Below, one piece after another: positions 1-8,106 of a DNA stretch of 42,674 nucleotides (its first letter is position 1; each line of letters begins with the position of its first letter). Origin of the DNA: JAEZKC01 sp046538945 (GTDB taxonomy: Bacteria > Fibrobacterota > Chitinivibrionia > Chitinivibrionales > Chitinispirillaceae); contig JBKHHW010000008.1 in NCBI GenBank assembly GCA_046538945.1, positions 1 to 42,674 on the forward strand, read 5' to 3'. Under the pieces are notes generated by a model. That model did no database searches and had not been told where the DNA came from. It saw only the letters and a list, made by a program, of their open reading frames with translations. A program made the position numbers and the translations under genes.

Positions 1-61
1 CCGTACCCCTTCTGATGCTCTACCGTACCCCTTTTGATGCTCTACCGTACCCCTTTTGATG
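1..61. repeat. 22-bp tandem repeat, about 2.8 copies, cut by left edge
   Basis: Two full 22-bp units (1-22 and 23-44) and a partial third (45-61) start with CCGTACCCCTT and continue TGATGCTCTA. Copies 1 and 2 differ at one base. The array begins at base 1, so further copies probably lie outside the window. Read on the minus strand the units contain AAGGGGTACGG, which resembles the short repeated motifs found inside the ends of IS21-family elements. That resemblance is an inference only, since no transposase is visible here. Confidence 0.8.
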
Positions 62-458
62 TGTTTTAATTATTAAGACATTAAACAGGTGTTTTAGCAT
101 TCTGTACCGATTCCATGCTGAGTGATTAGTACTTTGAGGCAGATATAACCTGCAACCTGAATAACGGAGGGATTGCTCGAAGAATCAATCATTTAGCCCT
201 CCCCGGAGGTGATCTTGTGCTGAATCAACAATTCACCCCGGAGGTAAGCGGAGCCTTGAACTTAAACGGATAATCGGAACAAGGAATTGTTTTTATTATG
301 AACTGCAGAAACCTCGGAGGTAAAATGAGGTCTGCAATGTGTACCCAGCAGCACGGCACGAGAAACAAAATTCGACTAACCGGAAAATCTAGGATCTGAC
401 CGATACGCGCAAAAACATCGATCATTCACATACCGGAACCCTGAACGTCTCAACGTTT
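62..458. other. gene-poor stretch with GGAGGT-containing elements
   Basis: No convincing gene is present. The stretch holds CCCCGGAGGT at 201-210 and 236-245, a one-mismatch relative CCTCGGAGGT at 312-321, and a small inverted repeat (AACGT-CTCA-ACGTT, 444-457) followed by Ts at the end of the histidine kinase gene. The copy at 201 shares its first half with the element at 28698-28744. A 24-codon plus-strand ORF (325-399) has a perfect Shine-Dalgarno sequence, but nothing else supports it. Confidence 0.5.
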
Positions 459-2123
459 TTACTTAAATGTCTCTTCCTCTTTTTTCTTCATCAGAAGTCG
501 CCAGATCTTCTCGACCAGTTCCCTTCCGCTGAACGGCTTCACGATGAAATCATCCGCTCCGCTTGCAAAACAGCGCTGGATTTCATCGTTCTGGGTCCCC
601 GCGGAAAAGAACGCGATCGGAATTTCTCTTGTTTCCTCCTGAGAACGAAGAATTCTGCAAATCCGATACCCATCCAACGCCGGAAGGTATGAATCCACCA
701 GAATAACGGAGGGTTTTGAATCGAAGGCCATCGATAGCCCCTGCTCGCCAGATTCTGCGACCTGTATTTCAAACACATTCTCAAGAACCATGCGGGCGAT
801 TTCCACGGCTTCCCGGTCCGCATCTATGAAAAGAATATTTGGCTTGTTCTCCTCCACATCCACATTCTCGAAATTCTCAGGCTCTTCCTCCTCTATTCTC
901 TCGAAGTAAAGAGACTTCGTCTCGTCATCATCCCAGCTGATTTCAGACTGAATAGGCAAAACCACGTGAAATTCGCTTCCGGGGAAAGTGCCATCCTGCA
1001 CACCCTCGCTCTCCACCCAGATACGTCCACCATGACGCTCGATAATACCTTTAACTATAGACAGCCCCAGACCAGTGCCTCCACCCATAAACTTGGCACA
1101 ATCGGTACTGTGACGAGTCGTGCTACCTACCTCGTAAAAGGGGTCAAAGATGTTCTTCTGTTCGTTTTTATCGATACCGATCCCGTGATCTTTCACAATC
1201 ATATGAAAATGGCTTCCGTGTTCCACCGCTATATACACGTCCACGAAGGAACCATCGGGAGAGTACTTGATGGCATTGCTGAAAAGATTGGTGAAAACCT
1301 GCTGCATCCGCATCTTGTCACCGTAGAACTGGGGCAGTTCAAGAAAGTTGCACTGGAATGTGATTCCCCGCTTCTGAGTGAACTGAGACAGCTCCTCGAT
1401 ACAGTCACGTGCCATTATGCCTAGATCCAACTGTTCGGGCCTGAGTCTCAGCCGCTTCTGTTCTATTCTGGTCACATCCAGAATGTTATTGACGACCCTA
1501 TGCAGGCGGTCAGCGGCTCTGTTTATACTCTCAATCATGCGGTAAATGCCACTGTCCAGCTTATCCTTCATATTGTCGATGATTATATCGGAGTACCCCT
1601 TGATGGAAGTAAGAGGGGTTTTGAGTTCGTGGGAGGCAATACTCAGAAAATTGGACTTGAGTTCCGATACCTTCTTGAGTTCCGCATTGGAACGGATCAG
1701 TTCAGTATTCATTTTGGCCATTTCGATGTTCTTCTTCTCGATCTGCTCGGCCACAGTCTGCTCAGACGTGATATCCCGAAGTACCAGTGCAACACAGTCG
1801 GGATAAATACCAACCCCCTTCACCGTGAAGGAATTCATCGAACAGATCACATCTGAATTATCATCCCTGGAAACCAAGATCATTTTCGGCTCCTCAACGG
1901 TGTTATTCAGAATGTCTTGCCAAATCGAGCCCCAGCCAATAGAATTGTCCTGAGTTGAAATGAACGGCTCCAGTGATTTTCCCAAAAGACCTTTATCATC
2001 ACAATTGAACAGCTTCTGGGCATACTTATTAACAAATACAACAACCCCGTCACGCTGTAATAATATTATCCCAATCGGTGTAAACTCAATGATGTGGGCA
2101 AGCAAATGACCATCAACTTGCAT
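459..2123 (-). CDS. hybrid sensor histidine kinase (PAS-HisKA-HATPase-REC)
   Basis: A cytoplasmic two-component sensor with its own receiver domain; no transmembrane segment is seen. In order: a PAS-like sensor domain (first ~130 residues), a short coiled coil, a HisKA dimerisation domain with the phospho-accepting His in SHELKTPLTSIKG, and an HATPase domain (N box NAIKYS, G1 DHGIGID, G2 GGTGLGLSI). The C-terminal ~115 residues form a receiver domain with the likely phospho-accepting Asp in LVDSYLPALDG and the conserved Lys in VKPFS. The ATG at 2123 is preferred because a GAGAGAGAC purine run lies 5' of it; in-frame starts at 2162 (ATG) and 2183 (TTG) would add 13 or 20 residues. No DNA-binding output domain or separate regulator is adjacent, so the output partner is unknown. 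The family call is secure; the signal is not predictable. Confidence 0.93.
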   Translation of the reverse strand: MQVDGHLLAHIIEFTPIGIILLQRDGVVVFVNKYAQKLFNCDDKGLLGKSLEPFISTQDNSIGWGSIWQDILNNTVEEPKMILVSRDDNSDVICSMNSFTVKGVGIYPDCVALVLRDITSEQTVAEQIEKKNIEMAKMNTELIRSNAELKKVSELKSNFLSIASHELKTPLTSIKGYSDIIIDNMKDKLDSGIYRMIESINRAADRLHRVVNNILDVTRIEQKRLRLRPEQLDLGIMARDCIEELSQFTQKRGITFQCNFLELPQFYGDKMRMQQVFTNLFSNAIKYSPDGSFVDVYIAVEHGSHFHMIVKDHGIGIDKNEQKNIFDPFYEVGSTTRHSTDCAKFMGGGTGLGLSIVKGIIERHGGRIWVESEGVQDGTFPGSEFHVVLPIQSEISWDDDETKSLYFERIEEEEPENFENVDVEENKPNILFIDADREAVEIARMVLENVFEIQVAESGEQGLSMAFDSKPSVILVDSYLPALDGYRICRILRSQEETREIPIAFFSAGTQNDEIQRCFASGADDFIVKPFSGRELVEKIWRLLMKKKEEETFK

Positions 2124-2340
2124 ACTGTCTCTCTCTAGGCTTGTTTGATTGCTGCAGTTCATTATTACGTATGACAGCCCCAAAATGTTCTTGTTTTTAC
2201 AAACCGGACCAAGCTTTCCAGAAAGTCTCCCCGGTACTGCTCTTTAAGATACTCTTAGTCCTCGGGTTCCACAAATTTCCACGAGACAAAGAACCACATG
2301 AAAAATAATACGAGGAACATGAAAATAAATAAATTCTAAC

Positions 2341-2346
2341 ATTATA
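2341..2346 (-). promoter_or_regulatory. candidate -10 box upstream of the histidine kinase
   Basis: On the minus strand this is a perfect TATAAT in an AT-rich stretch between the kinase and the gene upstream of it. The hexamer 17 bp upstream is a poor -35. It would leave a leader of roughly 200 nt. The rest of 2124-2419 shows no other clear signal. Confidence 0.3.
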
Positions 2347-2419
2347 TTAGCCTGATTGAAAGAACGAAATGAAAGCACAGAGCAGGTAAATTCATCCGGG
2401 AAACCGCTTCGGGACAAAA

Positions 2420-3301
2420 TCAAGTTGTTCTTAGCTGCTCGATTTCCTTCACCACACTTTCAGCTTCCGAAAAAGCTTCTTTCTGCACAAGTGCGATTTT
2501 CTTCGCATACAGCTCCAGAAGTCGGAAATCCTTAGAGGTAAGCTCCTCCTGCTTTGAAATAATCGAGATGATCATTTCCACATCCTCTTGAAAGCGATAT
2601 CCACTCATAAAAGAACGGAACTGTCTCAAAACCGCAGAAAATCCGGAAATATCCCTCTTCTGATACAGCATAGTGGGAATGAAGTCCTTCAGCAGCTTCT
2701 CCTCAGGATCGATTTCAGGCGAGGAAACAGTGAGTCCCGACAGCGTCTCGTTCCGTTCTATCTGGGCAATAAGGGTCTCAATTTCGTTTCGCACAGTCTG
2801 CATCTGCTGTTCACGAAATACAGACTGATATACGATTGGCACCGCATTCACGCTCAAAACCGCATTGCCCACATTCTTGAAAACTCCGGCAAAGAAGATA
2901 TCGCCCTCCTGAGCAAGAATTTCCTGCTCGGAATGGAACGGGACTATTTTCGCGGGAGTCGGAATGAATTCCTCAAGCTCTCCCATGTTCTCCAATCTCT
3001 CCCGCAGTTTCTGAGGATCCAGAGCCGATTCAAGGCCGTCCATTTTCTCAAGCATCTGTGAAAGCCCCTCCCCGATCCCCTCATCCTCAAGAGAGATACC
3101 CATTTCCGAACGAAGGAAGTCTCTGAGACTGTTCTGCTCCTTGAAATTACCCTGAGCCACCAGAAAGCCGGAATGAACCATGGAGGCGATCGGATGCTTC
3201 ATGCTCATCAGATCTGAAGGATCGATATCTATCATCGCATAAACCGTCACCCGGCCGTCTAGACGGGACGGATCACCTTTTTTCTGTTCAATATTCAACA
3301 T
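2420..3301 (-). CDS. hypothetical cytoplasmic protein
   Basis: I do not recognise this 293-residue protein. It has no signal peptide or membrane segment and is rich in Glu, Gln and Leu. Residues ~85-115 (around EKMDGLESAL and LRERLENMGEL) and the last ~60 residues look helical or coiled-coil. The central part (around GDIFFAGVFKNVG) looks more like a mixed alpha/beta domain. The start is supported by TTTGGAG seven bases before the ATG. It begins 2 bp after the stop of the DUF1189-like gene, so the two are very likely co-transcribed and probably also follow the UbiB-like and phasin-like genes. A role with the membrane protein is inference from position alone. Confidence 0.8.
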   Translation of the reverse strand: MLNIEQKKGDPSRLDGRVTVYAMIDIDPSDLMSMKHPIASMVHSGFLVAQGNFKEQNSLRDFLRSEMGISLEDEGIGEGLSQMLEKMDGLESALDPQKLRERLENMGELEEFIPTPAKIVPFHSEQEILAQEGDIFFAGVFKNVGNAVLSVNAVPIVYQSVFREQQMQTVRNEIETLIAQIERNETLSGLTVSSPEIDPEEKLLKDFIPTMLYQKRDISGFSAVLRQFRSFMSGYRFQEDVEMIISIISKQEELTSKDFRLLELYAKKIALVQKEAFSEAESVVKEIEQLRTT

Positions 3302-3303
3302 AG

Positions 3304-4149
3304 TTACTCCAAACTCTTCTTTTTCTCTTCAGACAGCGCCCTGGCAGAGGTATACGCCATGGCGCGAAACATTACTACAGTTGAAATGATGATGAAAATA
3401 TGCAGCGTCCAGTCTGCTCTGACACCCGAAACCGCCACCAGAGAGGTTCCGACCAATACGGGCGTAATGGAGAAACAGGCAATTTTTATGTAATAGCCGA
3501 TCCCTTTCATCTTATCGGCTCTGAACATGTATGCGGACAGGGAAAGGAAAAAGATGGTAAGCAGAGTCATGCTCGACCCGAACAGCAGATTGGTATAAAC
3601 GAAGCTACCCAGCAGAGTATAGTAACGACTGCGTAGAAACTCCCTCACACCGTCGGCAGAAAAGGAGAAGTCCTTGCGGGATCCCAGAAAATCCTGATAG
3701 GGCACTTCTTTCTTAAGAACTCCCCAGTCAAAAATCACATGAGAACTCTTGAGCAGTATCTGCGGCTTCGGTTTGGTACTCCACTCGTCTGCCTCCCTTG
3801 TATCCACAACCAGAAAAGTGTCCGGAACCTCTTCAAGCAGGTTGGAGAAACCTACCAACCGATTCACAACAGATACCGCCATCTCTTTAGGAGCCACGTA
3901 GGGAACGTCTCTGTTTACTTCCAGCCGCCCGTCTTTGATCTCGATGCCGTTTAGAAGTGTTTCGACCTGGGTGGAAATTCCACGTTGGGGATGAACCAGA
4001 TAATAAGACTTGGCAAGTCCGGAAACCAAAGAAGTGAAAATCAGCAATTTCAGTACAAAAAAGAAAACTTGCGCTTTTTTGAACGAAAGCACCTTCCAGT
4101 AGAAAGAAGGATCAAAGATGCTTCTATGAAGTTCAGAAAGAAATTTCAA
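3304..4149 (-). CDS. DUF1189-like integral membrane protein
   Basis: A predicted inner-membrane protein of about 281 residues. It has one membrane segment near the N terminus (FFFVLKLLIFTSLVSGLA), a soluble loop of ~150 residues, then three or four membrane segments in the C-terminal third. The opening (SELHRSIFDPSFYWKV) and overall topology resemble the DUF1189 family, whose function is unknown. The frame is open back to a GTG at 4266, but a TTG at 4149 preceded by GGGAGG with a 5-base spacer starts right at the conserved domain and is preferred. An ATG at 4188 is a second option. The loop carries VVDTREADEW and other charged stretches but no catalytic motif I can name. It follows the UbiB-like kinase gene closely. 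Confidence 0.72.
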   Translation of the reverse strand: MKFLSELHRSIFDPSFYWKVLSFKKAQVFFFVLKLLIFTSLVSGLAKSYYLVHPQRGISTQVETLLNGIEIKDGRLEVNRDVPYVAPKEMAVSVVNRLVGFSNLLEEVPDTFLVVDTREADEWSTKPKPQILLKSSHVIFDWGVLKKEVPYQDFLGSRKDFSFSADGVREFLRSRYYTLLGSFVYTNLLFGSSMTLLTIFFLSLSAYMFRADKMKGIGYYIKIACFSITPVLVGTSLVAVSGVRADWTLHIFIIISTVVMFRAMAYTSARALSEEKKKSLE

Positions 4150-4272
4150 ACAAACCTCCCAAAGCCCAGCTCCGAACCCTGAGCCCATCACCTCTCGTGC
4201 GAAGATTACCTGCAAAGGGAAAATAGAAGATGAACCCCTCGGTCCAAAGATAATTATAAACAGCACACCTTA

Positions 4273-5961
4273 TTACATACGTTCATGGCGCAAAATGGTC
4301 AAAAGCAACCAAAACCCCATTACACCCGCGCCCATATAGCCCACCAGACCTATTACGGACATGCCGTAAAAATGTGGAGGTATATTCGAGAGCACTACAA
4401 TCGAGGATCCGACAACTAAAGCCGCAAGCACCAAACCGAACACCAGTCTGTTGATGACCTGACCGAACTTCCTGGCCATCGGTTCAAGCCCTCTATGTTC
4501 AAACTCTATATGCACTTTACCCGATTTTATGAGCTGGATGATATCCCGGGATTCCGAAGGAAGATCCCTGAGAAGATAGAGAAAATCCTGAGTTGTCTGG
4601 TAGGCTTCGTGAGCTAAATGCAGAGGGCTGAACTGTTCATGGATCAGACGCCTCGCGAATGGTTCGAGATGTTCCAGCATATTAAAATCAGGATCGAGCT
4701 TGTAGCCGATACCCTCCATTGTCACAAGAGCTTTGACCAGAAGATAAAAACCAGGTATAAGCCGCAGCCTGTGCACGACAAGCAGTTTGGAGAGCCGATT
4801 AAGGACTTCGCCCACATTGATCTGACCCAAAGCTCTCGACGCATACTCCTGGATGAGTTCCGCGACCTCGTACTCCAGATCATCACCACGGCGAGTCTGC
4901 TGGCCCGAAATTTCATAGAGCGTTCGCACGATCCGCTGAGCATCACGGTTGGCCACCCCGATTATGATACCGCTGAGATGCTCCCGGCTGGTGGGAGTCA
5001 GTATCCCGGTCATGCCAAGATCCAGAAGGCAGATCACGTTGCCTTCTTTTATGAGTATGTTGCCGGGGTGAGGGTCAGCGTGGAAAAATCCGTGTTTGAA
5101 TATCTGTTTGAGAACAACCTGAGCCCCCCGCCGGGCTATCTCCTTTGGGTCTCTTCCCCCAGCGAGAAGCGCTTTTATGTTGGTGATTTTTATCCCATCC
5201 ACAAATTCGGTGGTGATAACCTTGCGGGTGGTGAATTCATTGTACACCGGAGGTATGTAGACAGTCGGGTCATCCTCGAAATTCTTGCGAAAATGCTCGA
5301 AATGAAGCGCCTCGGTCTGGAAATCAAGTTCTTTGCGCAGTGCATTGGCGAACTCATCCACCAACTGGACCGGCCTGAAAGCCTCCCAGGCCTGAATATG
5401 TTTTTCAACAAGGTGGGCTATGTGGTACATTATTTCAAGATCCACCGCGATCATTTCGGAGATGCGGGGACGCTGAACCTTGACCGCCACTACTGTTCCG
5501 TCCTTGAGAATGGCCTTGTGCACCTGGGCCATTGATGCGGAAGCAAACGGTGTGGACTCGAAAGTAGTGAAGATTTCTTCTACTTTCTTTCCAAGCTCGC
5601 TTTCGATCAGATTGCGTGCAGCCGATTCGGGAAAAGGCGGAACAGCGTCCTGAAGGCTTTCAAGAGACGCGATAAGCTCAGGAGGCAGGACATCAGGTCG
5701 GTTGCTTGCAAACTGTCCCAGCTTGATGAATGTAGGCCCAAGCTCCTCCAGAGCCAGCCTGACCCGATCCCAGCGGGAAACCCCCTTGAAGCGCTTTTTT
5801 TTGGATCTGAACAGCCGGTTTGTGGCGCTCAGGTATCTTTCGATGTTCAGACGGGACAAAAGATCACCAAATCCGTACTTAACAAGCACGGAAGCGATCT
5901 CACTGTATCTTCCGATATGGCGGTAGGCTATACTTCCCTTGCGCTTTGAGATACCCTTCAC
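4273..5961 (-). CDS. UbiB/ABC1 (ADCK) family atypical kinase
   Basis: A 562-residue UbiB/ABC1 family protein. The family has an atypical protein-kinase fold with ATPase activity, usually linked to ubiquinone or other isoprenoid lipid metabolism at the membrane. Visible hallmarks: the KxGQ segment (FIKLGQFASNRPDVLP), the nucleotide-binding Lys in VAVKVQRP, the catalytic loop FHADPHPGNI and the metal-binding LLDLGMTG. Two membrane segments close the C terminus, as is usual. It starts with GTG overlapping the stop of the phasin-like gene (GTGA), so translation is coupled. No quinone-biosynthesis gene is in the window, so ubiB itself cannot be assigned. A role in lipid or granule metabolism is equally possible given the phasin-like partner. 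Confidence 0.92.
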   Translation of the reverse strand: MKGISKRKGSIAYRHIGRYSEIASVLVKYGFGDLLSRLNIERYLSATNRLFRSKKKRFKGVSRWDRVRLALEELGPTFIKLGQFASNRPDVLPPELIASLESLQDAVPPFPESAARNLIESELGKKVEEIFTTFESTPFASASMAQVHKAILKDGTVVAVKVQRPRISEMIAVDLEIMYHIAHLVEKHIQAWEAFRPVQLVDEFANALRKELDFQTEALHFEHFRKNFEDDPTVYIPPVYNEFTTRKVITTEFVDGIKITNIKALLAGGRDPKEIARRGAQVVLKQIFKHGFFHADPHPGNILIKEGNVICLLDLGMTGILTPTSREHLSGIIIGVANRDAQRIVRTLYEISGQQTRRGDDLEYEVAELIQEYASRALGQINVGEVLNRLSKLLVVHRLRLIPGFYLLVKALVTMEGIGYKLDPDFNMLEHLEPFARRLIHEQFSPLHLAHEAYQTTQDFLYLLRDLPSESRDIIQLIKSGKVHIEFEHRGLEPMARKFGQVINRLVFGLVLAALVVGSSIVVLSNIPPHFYGMSVIGLVGYMGAGVMGFWLLLTILRHERM

Positions 5962-6269
5962 TTAGATTCTTTCTTTGATTCCCACTCCAGTTCAAGCTTT
6001 CTGATTCTCCTGTCCAACTCGGAGATGTCCTTCTGAGTGCAGATATTCATTTTTTTAAGGGCCTGCTCCACTCTCTGATTGATCATCTCCTCAAGAGCAG
6101 CCCTGGTCTCATCGGACTTCTTGACCAGATCATCCACAAACCTGCGCCCCTCCGCTTCACCCATTTTGGCATCTTCGGCCATGCGCTTCGCAACCTCCTC
6201 CACCCGCTCTCTGGTCATCACGGCAAGTCCGATGGCAGTGTAGACGCTTTTTTTCAACAGATCCATCAT
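5958..6269 (-). CDS. phasin-like / granule-associated small helical protein
   Basis: A 103-residue, almost wholly helical protein. A short hydrophobic N-terminal stretch (VYTAIGLAVMTRERVEEVA) is followed by a long charged helix and a C-terminal coiled coil (ISELDRRIRKLELEW). This architecture matches the phasin or polyhydroxyalkanoate-granule-associated family (PhaF/PhaI-like), and such proteins are commonly encoded beside UbiB-like kinases. The start follows GGAGGGCCTTT; the next codon is also ATG (6266). Its stop overlaps the UbiB-like start. No PHA synthase is present, so a granule role is inference. Confidence 0.75.
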   Translation of the reverse strand: MMDLLKKSVYTAIGLAVMTRERVEEVAKRMAEDAKMGEAEGRRFVDDLVKKSDETRAALEEMINQRVEQALKKMNICTQKDISELDRRIRKLELEWESKKESK

Positions 6270-6440
6270 AAAGGCCCTCCAAACCGAAGATTTAAACTTT
6301 TAAGAGACATCAATTTAAAATAGTATATTTCATCAAAGTCATTGATAATTTAACCCTGCAATGCTCATTCCATTGAACTAAAAACAATCCAAAACCGTAC
6401 TTAATAAAGCATACAATAATTCAGGAAAACAAAGCTACCC
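6270..6440. promoter_or_regulatory. divergent AT-rich intergenic region
   Basis: 171 bp separate two divergent genes, so promoters in both directions are expected. The minus strand shows a TATACT, a possible -10 for the phasin-like operon, with no good -35. For the plus strand TTGAAC and TACTTA occur with a 19-bp spacer. None is strong enough to be called alone. Confidence 0.35.
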
Positions 6441-7406
6441 ATGAAAAAAGGCATTCTAAAACTGCTCAGGCTGATTCTCGGCTTGGCACCCATAGTATGG
6501 ATCTTCACCAGAACAGACTTCACCTCTGTAGCAGAAAATCTCAAGACTATTTCTCCTCTTGTACTCTCAAGCATTCTGCTTCTGGTAGTCACATCCATTT
6601 TTCTCCAAGGGTTCAGATGGTGGATTCTCGTAAAACGTTTCATCCCTGATCTCAATCTGCTGTTAACCCTCAAAGTACACCTGCAGAGCACATTTTACGC
6701 TATAATACTTCCTTCAAGCGCTGCCCAGGATGTAGTGAGAGCTGTCATTTTGTCCCGAAGCCATCCCAGCTCAATAATCTGGGCATCCTCCTGGATTGCA
6801 CGTCTTATGGGACTCTTTATCCTGATGCTTCTCGCTTTTGCGGGGCTCACACTCTTCGATACAGAAGTACTCCCCCAAGGTTTTCGATTCTCATTTTTTT
6901 CCGTGTTCGCAATAGCTCTTTTGGCAAGTGTTGCTTCCTTTTCCAAAACCATCACAAGACCATTACGCCGAATCATGATAAGATTTCCCGACAACCGGCT
7001 GATTCAGTTTTTCTCTAACCTTCGCGACAGTATTTATGATTACAAAAACGCCCGAACCACTCTGATACAGGCATCCACAATTTCTTTAACAACTCAACTT
7101 CTGTTGATACTGAACGCATCCCTTCTTTTCTATGCAGTAACAGACAGATTCTATTTCTGGGAATGCCTTGCACTCATTCCCCTCATAGAAATAATCAGTA
7201 TTTCCCTTCCACTCACTCCAGGGGGAATCGGAGTCCGAGAGGGCCTGATGGCACTGATGTTTAGTCAACTTGGGCTTGATGCGGACCAACTCGCTTCCTA
7301 TGTCACTATCAGCCTGCTTGTATCCTTTTCAAGACTGATCGGTGGACTGCCGCTGCTCTATGACTATATGATGAAAAAAAACAAACCCGCCACAAATCGT
7401 CAGTAA
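6441..7406 (+). CDS. lysylphosphatidylglycerol synthase TM-region / UPF0104 flippase-like protein
   Basis: A 321-residue polytopic membrane protein with about seven or eight hydrophobic segments. It carries the signature of the LPG synthase transmembrane / UPF0104 family: LQGFRWWILVK near residue 55, a PSSAAQDVVRA loop near residue 90, and ISLPLTPGGIGVREG near residue 255. The soluble aminoacyl-transfer domain of true MprF is absent, so lipid flipping or another transport role is more likely than lysyl transfer. The ATG is preceded only by a weak GGA. It is the only gene on this strand between 459 and 23801. The downstream end runs straight into the group II intron remnant with no clear terminator. 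Confidence 0.88.
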   Translation: MKKGILKLLRLILGLAPIVWIFTRTDFTSVAENLKTISPLVLSSILLLVVTSIFLQGFRWWILVKRFIPDLNLLLTLKVHLQSTFYAIILPSSAAQDVVRAVILSRSHPSSIIWASSWIARLMGLFILMLLAFAGLTLFDTEVLPQGFRFSFFSVFAIALLASVASFSKTITRPLRRIMIRFPDNRLIQFFSNLRDSIYDYKNARTTLIQASTISLTTQLLLILNASLLFYAVTDRFYFWECLALIPLIEIISISLPLTPGGIGVREGLMALMFSQLGLDADQLASYVTISLLVSFSRLIGGLPLLYDYMMKKNKPATNRQ

Positions 7407-7444
7407 TCAAAATACGCCCCTTGCCTATCCACAAAACACTTCCT

Positions 7445-8037
7445 TCAAATAGCACACGCTTCGCGGTGGACACCGCGTTAACCTCCGCAGACTATGCATC
7501 ATCGAATACGCAGCCCGTTGCTGGACTTTCACCATTAAGAGCTGCACCCTGCTTGGCGGGAGCGGGCTTCCCTGTGCCGTTCCTTCCGCCCGAGCCGGCC
7601 TGCAGGTATCTGCGAATGAGCCGCAGGAGGCATTTATCCTCCACCTTGCCCTTCGGCACAGTCGATGCGCCTTAGCATGGCCTCTGCTGACTTCTGCCGG
7701 TTCATCCTATGGCCTTGCGACCACGGTAGCACCAGGCAAACCGACAGATCTCCCCGGGTACTGCGCACCCGCCTTCACGCTTATGCCCGCTGCATAAACA
7801 ACCGAAGCTTCGTACAGGTACAGGACTTTGATGATATTCGCCATCTCATCCGTTCCAACTGCCTCATGCGGATTTCTGTTCATCAGGCTTTCGATTTCTA
7901 TCGGGACGGCTTCCTTCAGATTCCATCTCGCGGTGGACCCCCTTGCCGTCCGGCTAACACTTCCCCCTGTCGGGAGTGTAACTACTTCGGGAACGTCTTC
8001 CCGTCACCATCAAGCGAGTGCGCCCTGCCGGGCGCAC
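7445..8037 (-). mobile_element. degenerate bacterial class C (IIC) group II intron
   Basis: Read on the minus strand, the 5' end is GTGCGCCCGGCAGGG, the class C group II intron start. Further conserved pieces follow in the right order: GTTAGCC, CAAGGGGGTCC, CGAGATGGAATCTGAAGG, GAACAGAAATCCGCATGAGG, ACCCGGGGAG, and CAGAAGTCAGCAGAGG just before the usual ORF position. Only an 18-residue piece of the reverse transcriptase survives. I could not find a convincing domain V; a stem-loop CGCGGTG-TC-CACCGCG at the far end may be a domain VI remnant. The 5' base sits directly after the T-tract of an intrinsic terminator, the known target preference of this class. The 3' boundary (about 7445) is approximate. 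It is presumably dead. Confidence 0.85.
7594..7647 (-). pseudogene. remnant of group II intron reverse transcriptase/maturase
   Basis: The minus strand encodes KVEDKCLLRLIRRYLQAG, matching the RT-domain stretch just before the usual VMENG/GTPQGG region of intron-encoded proteins. Nothing recognisable of the RT lies before it. The ATG at the canonical ORF start of the intron is in another frame and meets a stop after 14 codons. After LQAG the frame continues into unrelated sequence. It is a deletion relic. Confidence 0.75.
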
Positions 8038-8070
8038 AAAAAATCCCATACAAAACGCGTTTGTACGGGA
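8038..8070 (-). terminator. intrinsic terminator of the YfhO-like gene
   Basis: On the minus strand an 11-bp stem (TCCCGTACAAA / TTTGTATGGGA, one G-T pair) with a 5-base loop is followed by six Ts, 37 bp past the stop codon at 8107. The next base after the T-tract is the first base of the group II intron. Confidence 0.93.
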
Positions 8071-8106
8071 CCTTATATTCTCAGTAATTTTCTTAACTAA
8101 AACAAG

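Noticed and set aside
1..61. Possible CRISPR array
   Set aside because: The repeats are directly abutting with no spacers.
225..425. Minus-strand 66-codon ORF
   Set aside because: No ribosome site, Pro/Cys/Phe-rich composition unlike the neighbouring genes, and it overlaps the repeat elements.
444..460. Terminator for the histidine kinase gene
   Set aside because: The Ts follow the hairpin on the plus strand, not in the direction of the kinase gene, and the stem is only 5 bp.
4618..5535. 305-codon plus-strand ORF
   Set aside because: It lies entirely antisense within the UbiB-like gene, whose catalytic motifs are all present on the other strand.
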